DNA of 64,000 nt from Paralithodes platypus (GCA_032716605.1 CM064518.1:41764652-41828651); one strand, 5' to 3'. Counted from the first letter of the stretch, positions 10,151-22,740 are shown. Numbers and translations: made by a program. Notes: generated by a model not told the origin, from the sequence alone.

Positions 10151-10891
10151 CTCCCTTGGGTATTGCCCTGCTCGATTGGTGTCTACAATCTGCAGCAATT
10201 TAGCTTCCCTGTTGGATAATATTACTTGTCAGAACTATCACAATAGAAGGGGTATTGAGCAAAATATTTACAACCTCATAATCTAACCAACCCAACCCAA
10301 CTTAACCTAACCAAATCTAACCTAATCCAGCTGCAAGGATACGTGGCGGATGTGGCTGATAAGGTATGCGGCTGTTTCGGAGTGTGGACATATTGACTAA
10401 ACTTCCTCCCTTCCTAACTGCTGTACCAACCTCAACTTCTCAGAACATCACGCCAACTAGCTCCACAGTTTTTCTCTTCTTGAGATTAAAGACTGTTGGG
10501 AGCGTCAGACCCTATAAACCCTGCCAAGGACTTTCAATTTAGCTAGTGAAAGTGCATTGTATGTAGATTGTCACTCCTTGATTAACGCATATTAGGCAGT
10601 TGTTGTTTCGTCTGCTAAACGCTGATTAACAATAGTAGGGTTTCTTTACAATTATCATGTTAAAACAATTAAAGACACTAGATATTCCCCTTACATTACA
10701 AATACAATCAATATAATTTTAACTTAAGAATACAAATATCTATATAAAGAACAACCTATATTAGGAAATAAACCTATAGTTTGGTAGAGAACTTAAACTG
10801 ATAAAGCTAGATTCCTGTGAGCCAAATGTAACCAGCGCCTGTGCACTGTTTAGTAACCGACGCTGGGTTTAACTATACCTACACACGCAGA
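10151..10891. other. Unannotated DNA with a CCTAA-rich tract
   Basis: The interval 10263-10328 is dense in AACC and CCTAA motifs (CCAACCCAACTTAACCTAAC), the complement of TTAGG. The rest is AT-rich with no gene signal. Confidence 0.5.
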
Positions 10892-10925
10892 GAGAGAGAG
10901 AGAGAGAAAAAAAAAAAATATATAT
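10892..10925. repeat. Short (GA)n-(A)n-(TA)n compound tract
   Basis: A short GA run is followed by 12 A and four TA. Confidence 0.9.
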
Positions 10926-10949
10926 AGTAGCCAGACTGAGATTAACACA

Positions 10950-11330
10950 CAAAGTCTCTACAAAATATTCCAGAGTCACATATACGCCACATTGACAGTC
11001 CAACACCAATTAACTGTGTCCAAAATAACAAACAGGAATACGTAAGTCATAGAGCGGAAGAGAAAAAGAATAGGTAAGGATAAAACAAAACATAGAGAGT
11101 TACCGAAGCCTCTACAAAACAATCGAGTCATATTAACAGCCCAACACCTATTAACCGAGTCCAAAATGTCAGACAAAAATGCATAAGTCAGAGAGCGAAA
11201 GAGAAAAACAAACAGAAACTATAAAACACAAAACATACAGCGAGTTTCCAGTGTCTACAAAACAATCCCGAGTCACATTTACAGTCCAACACCCATTAAC
11301 CGTGTCCCAAATAGCCAAACAACACATCAG
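10950..11330. repeat. Diverged tandem repeat, unit about 141-145 bp, three copies
   Basis: The landmark CAACACCNATTAAC recurs at 11001, 11142 and 11287. Each is preceded by TCTACAAAA and an AGTCA block and, in the first two intervals, followed by an AAGTCA..AGAG..GAAAGAGAAAAA block. Copies are roughly 75-85% alike by eye. Confidence 0.8.
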
Positions 11331-11458
11331 CACAGGGGGTCAAAAGAATTATGCTGATGATGGCCATGAAAGAATTATCCGCTACACTGCCAACAACGGG
11401 TGGACCAAAATAGAGAAGAGCTGGGATGTGCTTTTAGTTTCCTGTTGGGATCGGGCGG

Positions 11459-11674
11459 TTATAGTATATTCGCTGTAAGTAGGCGAGAAATCATGACCTC
11501 CAACCTCTGTAACTCAAAAACGAATAGAGTAATCGAGCTAATATTTCTACCAATTGGGAAGAGTCAGTCAAGCAATAGGTGTAGCAATTTACAGCCCATT
11601 TTCTCTAGCCCTTTTTGAGTTACAGAGGATAGAGGTCATGCTGTCTCGCCCACTTACAGCGAATAGACTATAGT
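11459..11674 (+). mobile_element. Family F foldback element, best copy
   Basis: The arms are inverted copies: TATTCGCTGTAAGTAGGCGA ... TCGCCCACTTACAGCGAATA, continued inward by AACCTCTGTAACTCAAAAA and TTTTTGAGTTACAGAGG. The centre has GAGCTAATATTTCTACCAAT and GTCAGTCAAGCAATAGGTGT. There is no ORF. The target duplication is not clear (possibly TATAG). Confidence 0.8.
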
Positions 11675-12140
11675 ATACTCGTGGTCAAAAGTCATGGTAC
11701 CCATTCACAATTTCGACGCTACTTTTCTCCTTAGGTGTAAAGGAAATTTGCTCCTTAGCTGACCCGATTAAATATTGACCCGTGAACCTAAAACAATAGT
11801 AAATCGGATACGTGAAGGTGATAATGGCGTTTTGACTCGGACTGCACATATGGCATCACCAATATAAATTAACCCCAATCAGACCTAACTTAGTCTAAAT
11901 TACTCTAAGCTTTCCATAACTATACAAATGTAAAATCAGACAAAAATATATAAAACAAAAAATAATAATTAGGGAGCCATCCGGATAATAAGCGGCGATG
12001 CTGCAAACACTACATAATTTCGGTAGGATTCAAAATGCCAACAGCAGGCTTTCAGCAGTAAGGCATACATTTCAGAAATCATAAAATTCCTCAGCAAATT
12101 TGGAAACTCGCATACCCTTTGAAGAGTATTTTGATAAAGG
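11675..12140. other. Unannotated DNA
   Basis: AT-rich sequence; no gene or repeat is recognised. Confidence 0.5.
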
Positions 12141-13150
12141 AGTTTGTGCCGCAATTATAAAATCTTAATTATATTATTCATAAACAACACGAACAATTAT
12201 TTTATCTATGTTCTCTCTTATAAATACTTTTTATTATTGTGTGTTATTGTTTATATATTTATCTGTATATACTTTAATTTCATCTTTACGTTACTGCTTA
12301 GTATCTTCCTATATCTGTATATATAATGAACAACTAATTGACTTAATCTATATCCCTCTTTTTCTCTTCTTCTTAAATCTTATCTTTCTATTACTGATTA
12401 TCACTATCATTCTTTTAATCCCCTATTATATAATTTGTGTCGTATATGATATATATAATATTATAATGACCTAAGTATATTATTTGAACATCATTGATCT
12501 TTTTTTTTCATCTACCATTCTTTCTTTTCCTGAACTCCTAAACCGACGCTTTCTATATTATTGTATCTCGTCTCCTCTATTTCCTTATCCTATCTCCCTC
12601 GTATTGTTATTCATATTCTCTTTTTAACTACGTTCTTATTCATATTATCTCATAACATTTTATATCACCTATAATCCCTCTTATCTATGTTTTCACTTTG
12701 TTCCCCCTGCTTCTATGCCATCTTTATCACTCCCCTTTTCACTTTGTCCTCTCATCGTTCTTCTCTCCCGACCTCTCGAGACCTCCTTCATTTACATTCG
12801 GAGAACCTGACGAGATCATAATATTGAACAAAGAACAATTGACTTCATTATTAGTCCTCTTCTTTCCATTCATCTATGTCCTCTTTCTGTCTACATATTC
12901 GTTCCCCTTGTTCTCTTTCTTTTGTCTTTTTCTCTCTCAACTTCCCTCCCCTTGTAGATGATCTAGTTTATTTGCTTATCACCCCCCTTCTATTGTCAGT
13001 TCTGTTTCTCCCAGGTATCCCGTCTCTCTTTCCTCTCACTCTCTCATCCTCATTCTCTCCCTCCTAACCTTGTGAGACCTCCTTCATTTACTTTCGGAAC
13101 AGCCTGGTGAGATCATAATATGTAGACAAAACAACAACAACAACAACCTC
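12141..13150. repeat. AT/pyrimidine-rich block with a 295-bp-spaced duplication
   Basis: The motif GAGACCTCCTTCATTTA is followed by TTCGGA and GAGATCATAATAT at both 12778 and 13073, marking two diverged tandem copies. The hydrophobic frames here (60-88 codons rich in Leu, Phe, Ser) reflect pyrimidine bias, not genes. Confidence 0.65.
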
Positions 13151-13280
13151 ATTTTATTATTATTCTTAGCGGGGTGTCAGGTTGAAAAGGAGGTGGTAGA
13201 AGAAGTGGGGTAACAGTGATGTTATAAATTCTTAATTTACTCTATCTTACATTTGTCTTTGTCTACCCTTTTAAAAACTC
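13151..13280. other. Unannotated DNA
   Basis: Nothing recognised. Confidence 0.4.
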
Positions 13281-13860
13281 CAAACGACTATTGACACGAC
13301 CAGACACATTAACAAACAAACACAAATATATACACACACAAACATCATAACAAACATAGAAACTCACAACAAAATCTTTGAAATCTGGTGTACAACTTTA
13401 GGTTCCGAGCTACTCAGTTTTCTGGGCCTTCAGAGAGCCAGATACATTAGGAAACACAGGCAGTAACGCATACAGACAAACTTAAGCGCGGCACACACAC
13501 CCACTTTGTAATTGTCACTTTACAAAACAACAACTAATAAATAAAACATTAAATAAAATAGAAGGACACATGCTTATATTACTGAAATGTTTGTCGACAT
13601 GTACTAATGCAAGCAATGGTCGCTCTCCTGTAAATCTAAAATGGCTTACTTAAGAATGGGAAAGGGGTGGGACGTTCTATTAAAAACAAAAAAACAAAAA
13701 AACACACACAAAAATAGACGCCACTTTCACAAACACTTACAGATATACAAACAAACCCCAGTACAAACACACAAACAAACACTCTGAAATCTGGTGTACA
13801 ACTAGAAGCCCCGAGCCACTCAATTTTCTGGGCCCTTAGAGATCCGGAGAGACAGTCACA
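13281..13860. repeat. Two diverged copies spaced about 405 bp
   Basis: GAAATCTGGTGTACAACT followed by CCGAGCNACTCANTTTTCTGGG occurs at about 13380 and 13785. Both are preceded by ACAAACA-rich sequence. Confidence 0.75.
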
Positions 13861-14001
13861 AACAGCGGGGGGTCAGTCTTCACGAGTGGGGCCCCTCTAC
13901 TTCATAACTAATGGAAAGTCACTTAGGGCGGGCCTCTCTGTGACTCCCATTTTCCGACTGACTACAAAGGTGGTTCTAGGCCAGCTGTTGCCTTTCCCGA
14001 C

Positions 14002-14425
14002 GAACCCCTTCCCTCCCTCCTCATCCAAACCCCTTCCCTCTCCCTCCCTCCTCATCCCAACCCCTTCCATCTCCCTCCCTCCCTCATCATCCCAACCCCT
14101 TCCCTCTCCCTCCCTCCTCATCCCAACCCCTTCCATCTCCCTCCCTCCCTCATCATCCCAACCCCTTCCCTCTCCCTCCCTCCTCATCCCAACCCCTTCC
14201 ATCTCCCTCCCTCCCTCATCATCCCAACCCCTTCCCTCCCTCCTCATCCAAAACCCCTTCCTCTCCCTCCCTCCTCATCCCAACCCCTTCCATCTCCCTC
14301 CCTCCCTCATCATCCCAACCCCTTCCCTCTCCCTCCCTCCTCATCCCAACCCCTTCCATCTCCCTCCCTCCCTCATCATCCCAACCCCTTCCCTCTCCCT
14401 CCCACCTCATCCCAACCCCTTCCCT
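14002..14425. repeat. Polypyrimidine minisatellite, unit about 63 bp (subunits about 30 bp)
   Basis: Blocks alternate between CCTCATCCCAACCCCTTCCA and TCATCATCCCAACCCCTTCC. One strand is almost pure C/T. Long Pro/Ser/Leu frames (plus) and Arg/Glu/Gly frames (minus) arise because the unit is divisible by three, so they persist without being genes. Confidence 0.95.
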
Positions 14426-14429
14426 GTAT

Positions 14430-15337
14430 AGAGGAGGCATTGCCTCATCCCAGCCACTTCATTTTCCATTCCATAATCTCCCAAATCCTTTCTACCGTTT
14501 TATGCTGTACTGGAGTCGGGGTTTTTTTTTGTCCTCCCTTGTCACTTCATCATATTTATTTGTGTAGTCTTCATATCGCTAGCGTAGTAATATGCTATCT
14601 CGAGTTCCGATTATGTTTTCACCACTGAATACTTAATTTCGTAATTTTCTATATTTATTTCATAATTTATAAATCTTTTTCAACGTTTAACGCTAACCAT
14701 GTTGCATTATATTCTTATATCCTCAACCTCTGAGACCCCTTTGCTGTTGCTCAGTCCCGATATTTTCTTTCCATGATCTTCTAATCCTTTACCCATTTTG
14801 TGACATCTGAGTTCTGTTTATATTATATTCTGCTATTATTCATAGTATTCACCTTTACCCATGCCTGCTCTACAATAGTGCTCTGTTTCCTAACCCGTTC
14901 GTAAATACTTTTCCTTTTTATAAGCCAAATGTACTAATTTCTTACTGTATACTTTCGTTCCTATTGTCTGTCACTCCTTTGATGCCTTTTACCTTTAATT
15001 CCGATTCTGTACTTTGAATTATTGTATACCAAATAATTACAGTGTTGTGCCTAGTGTTCTCTAAGTAGTATTTTAGTTACATAATCAATTTTGCTCTCCG
15101 CTAATACATTTTGCAATATCATATTTTATTAGTAGGCTCTCTTAGTATTAATATTCTTCAATGCGCTCTGTATAAAACTTGCCTCTACAAAATCCTCTCA
15201 AATCGCTCTTCCACTTGTGTCACTTCCCTCCCCCACAACTCGTTAGCCTATTACCACAACGTCCTCATTCTGACTGAGTTATGGTTGTCAGCAAACTTCG
15301 GGGTCAGTGACTGCCAACCGGGTCATATTTTCCTGTT
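14430..15337. other. Unannotated AT-rich DNA
   Basis: No gene features are supported. A 185-codon frame starting at 15111 becomes repeat translation after about 15335. Confidence 0.5.
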
Positions 15338-15605
15338 CTCTCTCCATCCATTTTCCCATTCTCTCTCCATCACTTTTCCCATTATCTCTCCATCCATTTT
15401 CCCATTTTCTCTTCATCCATTTTCCCATTATCTCTCCATCCATTTTCCCATTGTCTCTCCATCCATTTTCCCATTGTCTCTCCATCACTTTTCCCATTTT
15501 CTCTTCATCCATTTCCCCATTATCTCTTCATCCATTTTCCCATTATCTCTCCATCCATTTTCCCATTATCTCTTCATCCATTTATCTCTTCATCTATTTC
15601 CCCAT
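15338..15605. repeat. 21-bp pyrimidine minisatellite, about 12 copies
   Basis: The unit is close to TCTCCATCCATTTTCCCATT plus one base, with TCTTCATCC and ATCACTTTT variants. The 3n period gives spurious Phe-Pro-Ile-Ser frames. Confidence 0.92.
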
Positions 15606-16293
15606 TTCCTCCATCTATTTACAGTTTTCATTCACGAAAAGAAGCAACAATCGAAATTTCGTCACTAAAATCTCTTCCCCATAATTATAGTTTTGTTTTT
15701 ATTTATATCCATATATAAAATAGACCAGCCCTTTTCTTGATTTACTCGTATTCAATGTCATATATATTGGGAGTTAAATATTATCACTCTTAAATATTTC
15801 TAAAATAACTCGCATGTTAATATTTATCGTTTCTTATGTTCAGCTGCTTTCATATTTGTCCTATAAAATCTCTAGTATTTGGCTTACTTTCACCAAATAA
15901 CGCATGACCGCCATTAATATTTTAGTGTAATAGCTGTCGTTCGTCATTATGTCTTTTTTGGCTAGAGTAATTCAAATTTACCTTTGACTTTCACTTACGT
16001 ACTTTCATTATTGGTAGTGTCTTTGGTATCAGTCTATTTGGGGCATGATATATTACATTATTTTAATTATTTGTTATGTGGAAGAAAGGATATACAGGCA
16101 AATTGTTCGTAACAAGAGCCTTTTCTGGAGAATAATAAAAGTTCATACACAAAAATTGAGTTGAATTCCCTGGTCACAGGTTGTTTGAAAGATTGCAAGT
16201 CATTTGAAGAGGAAAACATAGCCGAAGGAAGTCTGCTTCAAGTGTCAATTAAATGGTCTTACTCATATCCTTGTTGTATTCCATATTCTACAC
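15606..16293. other. Unannotated DNA
   Basis: AT-rich; a 60-codon frame at 16161-16343 runs into a MITE and is not supported. Confidence 0.5.
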
Positions 16294-16435
16294 TTAAGGG
16301 GAGGTTTTTAGTTTGCTCCCTAGACCTCCATCAAGCTCAATAAAAATACCCTCAAGAACCCCCTTTGAGTTAAATGTGTATATTTTTCGGTAGAAGAATT
16401 TCCCGGCCGAAGGCCGATTCCTCCAAAAAACAAGC
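16294..16435 (-). mobile_element. Family A MITE, truncated
   Basis: The edge is TTAAGGGGAGGTTTTTAGTT, followed by CCTCCATCAAGCTCAA, the TTTTTCGGTAGAAGAATT arm and GGCCGAAGGCC. The copy stops there; the other half is absent. Confidence 0.8.
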
Positions 16436-17105
16436 GTAAATTTAGTAATATATTTACCGTGTATAGGGCAAGTGACCAAATTTTACCATGCAAGGGATCA
16501 AGTAAATTTGGACCTATCCAAAAACACTCCGCCCCACAAAGGGTTAATAATAATAATTCACAACAATACTATACAATATGATCATCCTCGGAAAACACTG
16601 AATACAATAAGCTCTCCCGAGATCTGTCTACTCCTGTGATTTGGAAAACCCACAGATGTAGTACGTTAGTAGCTGACATTTGCTCTGCTACTGATCGAGG
16701 GCATGCTTAAGGTCAGAGCTTAATTATTGCTACCTGTGCCTGTCTTTTCTATCATACAGAACCTTTAGATCTGTCAACGCTATACTTCTATCTCTGTCAA
16801 CTATTCTGTACAAGACTACCTACATTTTTCCTCAGTTATGCATCGATAGCAACCGTTCATTGTAGGGTTTGATGATTGTCACGTGTTCGAGGGGAAGGTC
16901 GATATGGAATGTAATATAAGGGGAAATGGCTCCTCTTTACCCTAGATCCATCTATGTGGAGAATTATTACACACACAAACACACACACACATTATATATA
17001 TATATATATATATATCGGTATAAAGGTATGTATACATTCTAAAAATATATACCGTTGACATTAAGCTACCCATTGAAGGTACTGACTAAGTTTCATCTAA
17101 ATCCG
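16436..17105. other. Unannotated DNA with short (AC)n/(AT)n at 16968-17016
   Basis: No coding signal is visible. Sequence around 17080-17150, with alternating CAGACAGGCAAACAGACA, resembles the tail region of old dispersed repeats. Confidence 0.45.
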
Positions 17106-17396
17106 TCAATTTATAGAAGTTCTGCTTATAAACAGACAGGCAAACAGACAACGACCATTACATAATTCCGTGATAAATCTAGTGGCTGTGTCCAAATTTT
17201 CGGTAACTGTCCAGCATACAGGATAATATATCTTTACACAAGGGACTCTACGGCAGTGAGGTGTGATGCATCGCTCTATATGCACACCCGCCAAACACTG
17301 ATAGATTTCGGGGCAAGGCGTGCCAAATTTACACCGATATTGAAGTGATTCCCTGACTGTTGTGGCGGCGGTGCGATCACAGGGCCCGGTTGTCAC
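17106..17396 (-). CDS. Candidate cysteine-rich ORF with a Kazal-like motif
   Basis: This 96-codon minus-strand frame has a striking cysteine pattern. Counting from the first clustered Cys, the spacings are C-x5-C-x5-C-x8-C-x4-C-x4-C-x7-C-x17-C-x3-C. The segment CVKIYYPVC fits the Kazal inhibitor start C-x3-Y-x-P-V-C. In Kazal domains the next Cys usually follows after about 10 residues; here it follows after 17 (WTVTENLDTATRFITEL), so it would be an atypical or decayed domain. There is no signal peptide in the frame, so any protein would need upstream exons. No strong acceptor precedes it (CAACAGTCAG is weak). The last codons overlap an old-looking repeat tail. The ORF is real as sequence; coding status is uncertain. 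Confidence 0.25.
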   Translation of the reverse strand: MTTGPCDRTAATTVRESLQYRCKFGTPCPEIYQCLAGVHIERCITPHCRRVPCVKIYYPVCWTVTENLDTATRFITELCNGRCLFACLFISRTSIN

Positions 17397-18501
<1,105 letters not shown>

Positions 18502-18622
18502 CATGTGTGTGAGTGTGTGTGTATGTGTGTGTGTGCGTGCGTGGGTGCGTGTGTGTGCGTGTTTGTGCTTGGGAAGGGGATATCCAGCGCTAGCAAACTT
18601 CTACAGTACAGGTTGGGGTGGA

Positions 18623-18785
18623 GGGGGGGGGGGGGGGCATTTCTATGAGGAAAGGGGTATTTCTGTGGGTATTATGATATGAGGGAATAGAGTTCCTCTA
18701 CAAGATTCTGGTGCCTATCAAGGGTTGATGAGCTCTGATGTGTTAAGAATGGTATGGGGGCATGTTGGGGGGGGGGGGGGGGGGG
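18623..18785. repeat. Two long poly-G runs
   Basis: Runs of about 14 G (18624-18637) and 19 G (18767-18785) flank G-rich sequence. Such runs can form G-quadruplexes and are error-prone in assemblies. Confidence 0.9.
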
Positions 18786-19340
18786 CTGGCAGGGAATGGG
18801 GAGCTCTGAGGGGCTGGAAATGGTATGGGGGGCTGGGAGGGTTCTCAGAGCGTTAGGAGCTCTCAGAGACTAAAGTTATTTCAATGGCTTGTGGTCCTCG
18901 AGTACTTGGGACTCTCAGGGAGGGGACTGGAAGGATCTTACTGGCCGGAAAATTGTCAGGGACTGGGATCTATTAGAAAACTGGGGTCTCTTGTGGATTT
19001 GAAATGCTATCAGGGACTGGTGTAGCTAATGAGAGCGTGAATAACACTATGAGAACTAAGCATAAGTAACCCTTAAGCAACTCTCATGGGCTAGCATACC
19101 TTCCAAGGAATAGTATACCCCAAGAACTAATGCAACTCTCAGGGACTATGGTAGCTTTTATAGATTTAGGAAACTCCTTAAAGGATAGGGACTCTAGGGA
19201 GGCGGATGGAGGAGTTTCTCGTGGTGTGAGGAGATATCAGAAGGTAGGGGGCCCTGAGAGGATGGGGTGGTTGGGCGCATAGAGGCCCTGGGGGTGTGGC
19301 TGGGGGGGATGGATGGGCCCGGGTGCTCTCAGGGTCCGCT
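18700..19340. repeat. Decayed G-rich minisatellite (GGGACT / CTCTCAGG motif)
   Basis: Loose repeats of CTCTCAGGGACTGG, GGGACTGGNA and GAGCTCTCAG occur every 30-50 bp. Divergence is too high for a consensus length by eye. Confidence 0.55.
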
Positions 19341-19378
19341 CGTCTATTGTGGCTCGGGATTGAACTTTTCTCCTCCAG

Positions 19379-19459
19379 GCGAGTGGCGACACCTGCGGCG
19401 CGGCAGAGAGGCTGAGGAAGGGGCCAGCCGGGATGACCGCTGCCAGATAGGGTGGCACG
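19379..19459 (+). CDS. Candidate 81-nt internal exon in a CpG-rich island
   Basis: The acceptor tract TTTTCTCCTCCAG ends at 19378 and a donor GTATGT begins at 19460. The 81 nt between them are open in one frame only, read as EWRHLRRGREAEEGASRDD followed by RCQIGWHG, with phase 1 on both sides. The island is far richer in GC and CpG than its surroundings. The minus strand also has an acceptor-like CTATCTGGCAG at the other edge (19440-19450), so strand is not settled. No homology is recognised. Confidence 0.25.
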
Positions 19460-19617
19460 GTATGTTGGGTTCACACAAAATGCAACATAATGTCACAAAA
19501 ACATATGGAAATTATTACTTTCTAATTTCCTTATAAATAACACACAAACCATACATTTATCAGTACCGGTATAATCAGGAGATGAATATATTCCCCACAT
19601 GTTCTTAGCTGTTCAGC

Positions 19618-19877
19618 AAAGGTGGCGTCACGCGGGCAGTATTTCGACGTCTTTCTAGGCAATATCGAACCATGGTTTGTTAGTCTTCGCTAGAAACACC
19701 GATGTCAGTCACACAAAACCAATTAACTCTAATTTAGCGTAAAACTAAGACTTGATAGCGGTCGTACATAAAACAGGTAATTAAAGGCAAAATAAGCTAA
19801 CATATGATGAAGAACGTTAACCAGAATTGGCAACAGGCGACACAAAACGCCGGGAACTGCCTGTGTGACGCGACCTT
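19618..19877 (+). mobile_element. Family H MITE (GTCACACG-type TIR)
   Basis: The ends AAAGGTGGCGTCACGCGGGC and, inverted, AAGGTCGCGTCACACAGGC are terminal inverted repeats about 20 bp long. At 260 bp it has no ORF. The relatives at 44772-44987 and 57944-58093 show TAA-like target duplications, typical of PIF/Harbinger-group elements. Confidence 0.7.
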
Positions 19878-20697
19878 AAGATTGCACCGCTTTACTACCG
19901 GTATAGCTTGGCTATGGCAAAGCGATTTTATAAATCTTCTGGAATGACCTTCCGTGGTTAAAGCTAAATGGTAAAATATCGTATATTTGTCTTTCAACCA
20001 ATGTATAATGAAGCAGTCAACATACAAGATCAAATACATGTTTATTTTTTCTTATATCTTACGCAGTCTGACTTTCGATTATATGTTCTATTCTAGCTAC
20101 GAATTTATTCAAGACATTAAAAACCTCCGACAATTATAGGGTTAATTAACTTGACTATTATACGGTGTCGGTAAGGGCGAGAAAACAATTAATTCCCGAG
20201 AGCGGAAGTAATAAGATAGAGGACGAGGTAACGGGAGATGAGGCGTCCTGGAAGAAAGGAAGCTGCAAAAAGACAACACTACTCCAACCCACAGACCCTG
20301 CGGTATACGGAGACTGGACAACTGTAGTTAGTATTGCTTGTCATTACAAACCACTATCACCAACAAAGTATTTGCATGATAAGACGTGAATGAGTATGTG
20401 ATAATAAGTTCTATTACAAGTTTTGGTAGCTTGTATTAGTACTACTAAAGTAGAAATGGTATCACGACTAGTAGCTGCTGTACTACTAATACTAGTAGTA
20501 CCGGTAGTTTGCTTTGAACAACCAGAGGGCTGTTCCCAAGTCAGCATGATACGTGTGGGTTGTAGAAGAAGGAATAGGTGGACTTGGAGAAATATAATCA
20601 TATGCCGACCCAGATCTTAAAGCTAATAGAGATTGTTACCTATCATAAGTTAGTAACTAAAAGCCCTCCAAATCAATATTCCTGTGTTCCTCTTCAT
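19878..20697. other. Unannotated unique DNA with small ORFs
   Basis: Frame 20165-20389 (plus, 74 codons) reads with mixed polar composition (QLIPESGSNKIEDEVTGDEA). The minus strand is also open next to an acceptor-like CTAACTACAG at about 20327. No donor or homology decides it. The 20420-20620 frames are rich in Val/Leu/Ile because of CTAGTA repeats. Confidence 0.3.
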
Positions 20698-20893
20698 CGG
20701 ACCCTTTGAAGATTTAGACGCATTTTAGCAGTGTATTTTTTCTATCATATGACGATTTATACAGCTTAGGAAGGATCTGTCGGAATTGATAGGGTAAAAC
20801 CTGTCTCACTTCTATATACCCTACTTGATCTGACTTAAATCGTCCAATAATAGCCAGAAACAGAACAATGAAATGCGGCATCATATTTGCTAA
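20698..20893. mobile_element. Family P element, diverged
   Basis: It shows the arms GACGCATTTTAGCAG and AATGCGGCATCATATTTG, with CAGCTTAGGAAGGATCTGTC and AATCGTCCAATAATAGCCAG inside. The terminal TTAACCC arms are partly eroded. Confidence 0.7.
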
Positions 20894-21035
20894 GGGTAAA
20901 CAACCAACCTAACCCATAGCCATTATACAGTACCTATCCTAGAATATCCTGCCATCAGACATATCCTCACACTATTACCTATATTCTGAACACCTCATGT
21001 ACTCGTATATCCTGATTATGTGAATTACACTAGTA

Positions 21036-21262
21036 ATTCAACCCATTCAGTACCGGTGACGCCCTTTTCATCATATTCTGGAAAACATAAGACGATTTTA
21101 TTCAGCTTAGGAAGGAAATGGGGTAGATCAAAATATTAAATAAGGTAGTCTGTAGCCTTTTAATTGGCAAAGGTCCTTCCAAAGTTGAATAACATACGGT
21201 AATCTAATAGTTGCCAGAATATAATGAAAAGGACTTCACCGGTAATGAATGGGATAAGGAGT
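21036..21262. mobile_element. Family P element
   Basis: Inverted arms: AACCCATTCAGTACCGGTGA on the left, and ACTTCACCGGTAATGAATGG on the right. The inner landmarks are CAGCTTAGGAAGGAA and TTGCCAGAATATAATGAAAA. A CCGGT variant of the TIR is shared with copies at 35300 and 48755. Confidence 0.75.
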
Positions 21263-21379
21263 ACCAACAAACTATATACTAATGCTTATCCTATGGCATG
21301 GACTTTCTATAATGGCAGCACGGAGAAAATATGCTTAATCTCTGCACTGAAAAAAAAAAAACATCAATACCCAAGAAAG

Positions 21380-22740
21380 GTCGGCACGCAAGCAGCTGCA
21401 CGGAGTAGCGGAGACTGAACGCCAGGGCCCAAAAAATACAGAGAAAAGGAAATGAGAAAAGATGGCGAGAAGGAAGGCGCAAATGCAGTCCAGTGTCCAC
21501 GAAAAGCAAACTCCAATGCTGCACGAGAAACACGGGGGGTAAAAATCAGGAAAAGAATGACGATAACACTGAAATACAACTCTAGCGAACATACAACCCA
21601 GCCAAAGACAACCCAAGTGAAAATATAATCCTTAAAGCAGATTTCAATACAATCAGAAAAAGAATAACGAAAAATCTGAAATACAACTCTACCAATAATA
21701 TTACAAATACAACCGACAAAATTAAACTCCATACACAACACCACACACATATACAGCCAACATGAAAATAACAGTTTAGTCTCTACGAAGGCGGACTCCG
21801 CTGCAGCACGAGAAACAAGCACTGGCAGAGAAAACATAGAAAGAAATGTAAAGAATAGAGCATGAAACGAAAACCAAAATACAACGGAGGCAAAAATGCA
21901 ACCCAGCCAAATGCAAGAGTCGAAAATATAATATATGGACAAAACTGAAGGAATAGAAGAAATACAACGTGTGGAAAATATAATCTAGTTGAAATACATA
22001 ACAAGCTAAAATACAACCAACGAAATACAACACAGGGGAAATATAACACAAGTGAAAATACGACCTGGGGGAAAATCAACCTAGGCGAGTAAAACCAAGG
22101 AGAAAACACAATCAACGTGAATGCAACCAAACGAAAGACAACCCCAAGTGAATATACTGTACAACCCACCATCCAGGAAGGGGAACTCAACAGCAACACT
22201 AGGAACACACAAGAAGGCGAAACTAAAACATAGGATTATATACAACTCGGAGAAATATATTCCGGTTGAAAGCACAACTTTTGCAAATATATAAGATAGA
22301 TAGATAGATAGATAGATATAGATAGAAATAGATAGATATATATATAGAAATTGATAGATAGATATAGATAGATAGATAGATAAATACAAAGTAAAATAAA
22401 GCCCACACAATTAAATAACCAACCCAGTAATACAACCCAGGTGAAAACACTACCCACGAAATAATATCAACCAGGCATAACACAACCTAGAAAACCTAGC
22501 TTGCCACCAATACAACCCAACTCAACAAGCAATACGATAGGCAAACATTGACAGAAAAACAAAAAAATACGCAATTATAAAACCATACGAAGATTCTGTA
22601 CAACCAAGCAAAATTCACCCAAGGCGAAACTACAAACAAGGAATGATAACCCAACGTGGACGAGGGGTAACTCACTTACAACACGAGAAACAAGCACTGG
22701 CAGGAAAAGAAAACAGGAGGAGACAAGCGGGCACTGAAAA
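21380..22740. repeat. Decayed ~17-bp minisatellite with a longer-range repeat
   Basis: Units resemble GAAAATACAACCCAAGT with many substitutions and run for about 1.3 kb. At irregular spacing (about 21520, 21800, 22180 and 22680) a different block appears, containing GGCGGACTC, CAGCACGAGAAACAAGCACT and GGCAGGAAAA. The minus-strand frames of 70-192 codons rich in Phe, Leu, Val and Cys are translations of this repeat. Confidence 0.75.
22289..22381. repeat. (TAGA)n microsatellite
   Basis: TAGA/GATA repeats with TATA interruptions lie inside the minisatellite above. Confidence 0.95.

Noticed and set aside
13886..14431. 181-codon Pro/Ser/Leu-rich ORF
   Set aside because: It is a 3n-period polypyrimidine minisatellite, open on both strands.
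15111..15684. 125- and 185-codon Phe-Pro-Ile-Ser ORFs
   Set aside because: They translate a 21-bp pyrimidine repeat; unit length divisible by three keeps the frame open.
21364..22483. Minus-strand hydrophobic ORFs up to 192 codons as membrane proteins
   Set aside because: The hydrophobic look follows from the complement of a decayed A-rich minisatellite; several overlapping frames show the same bias.
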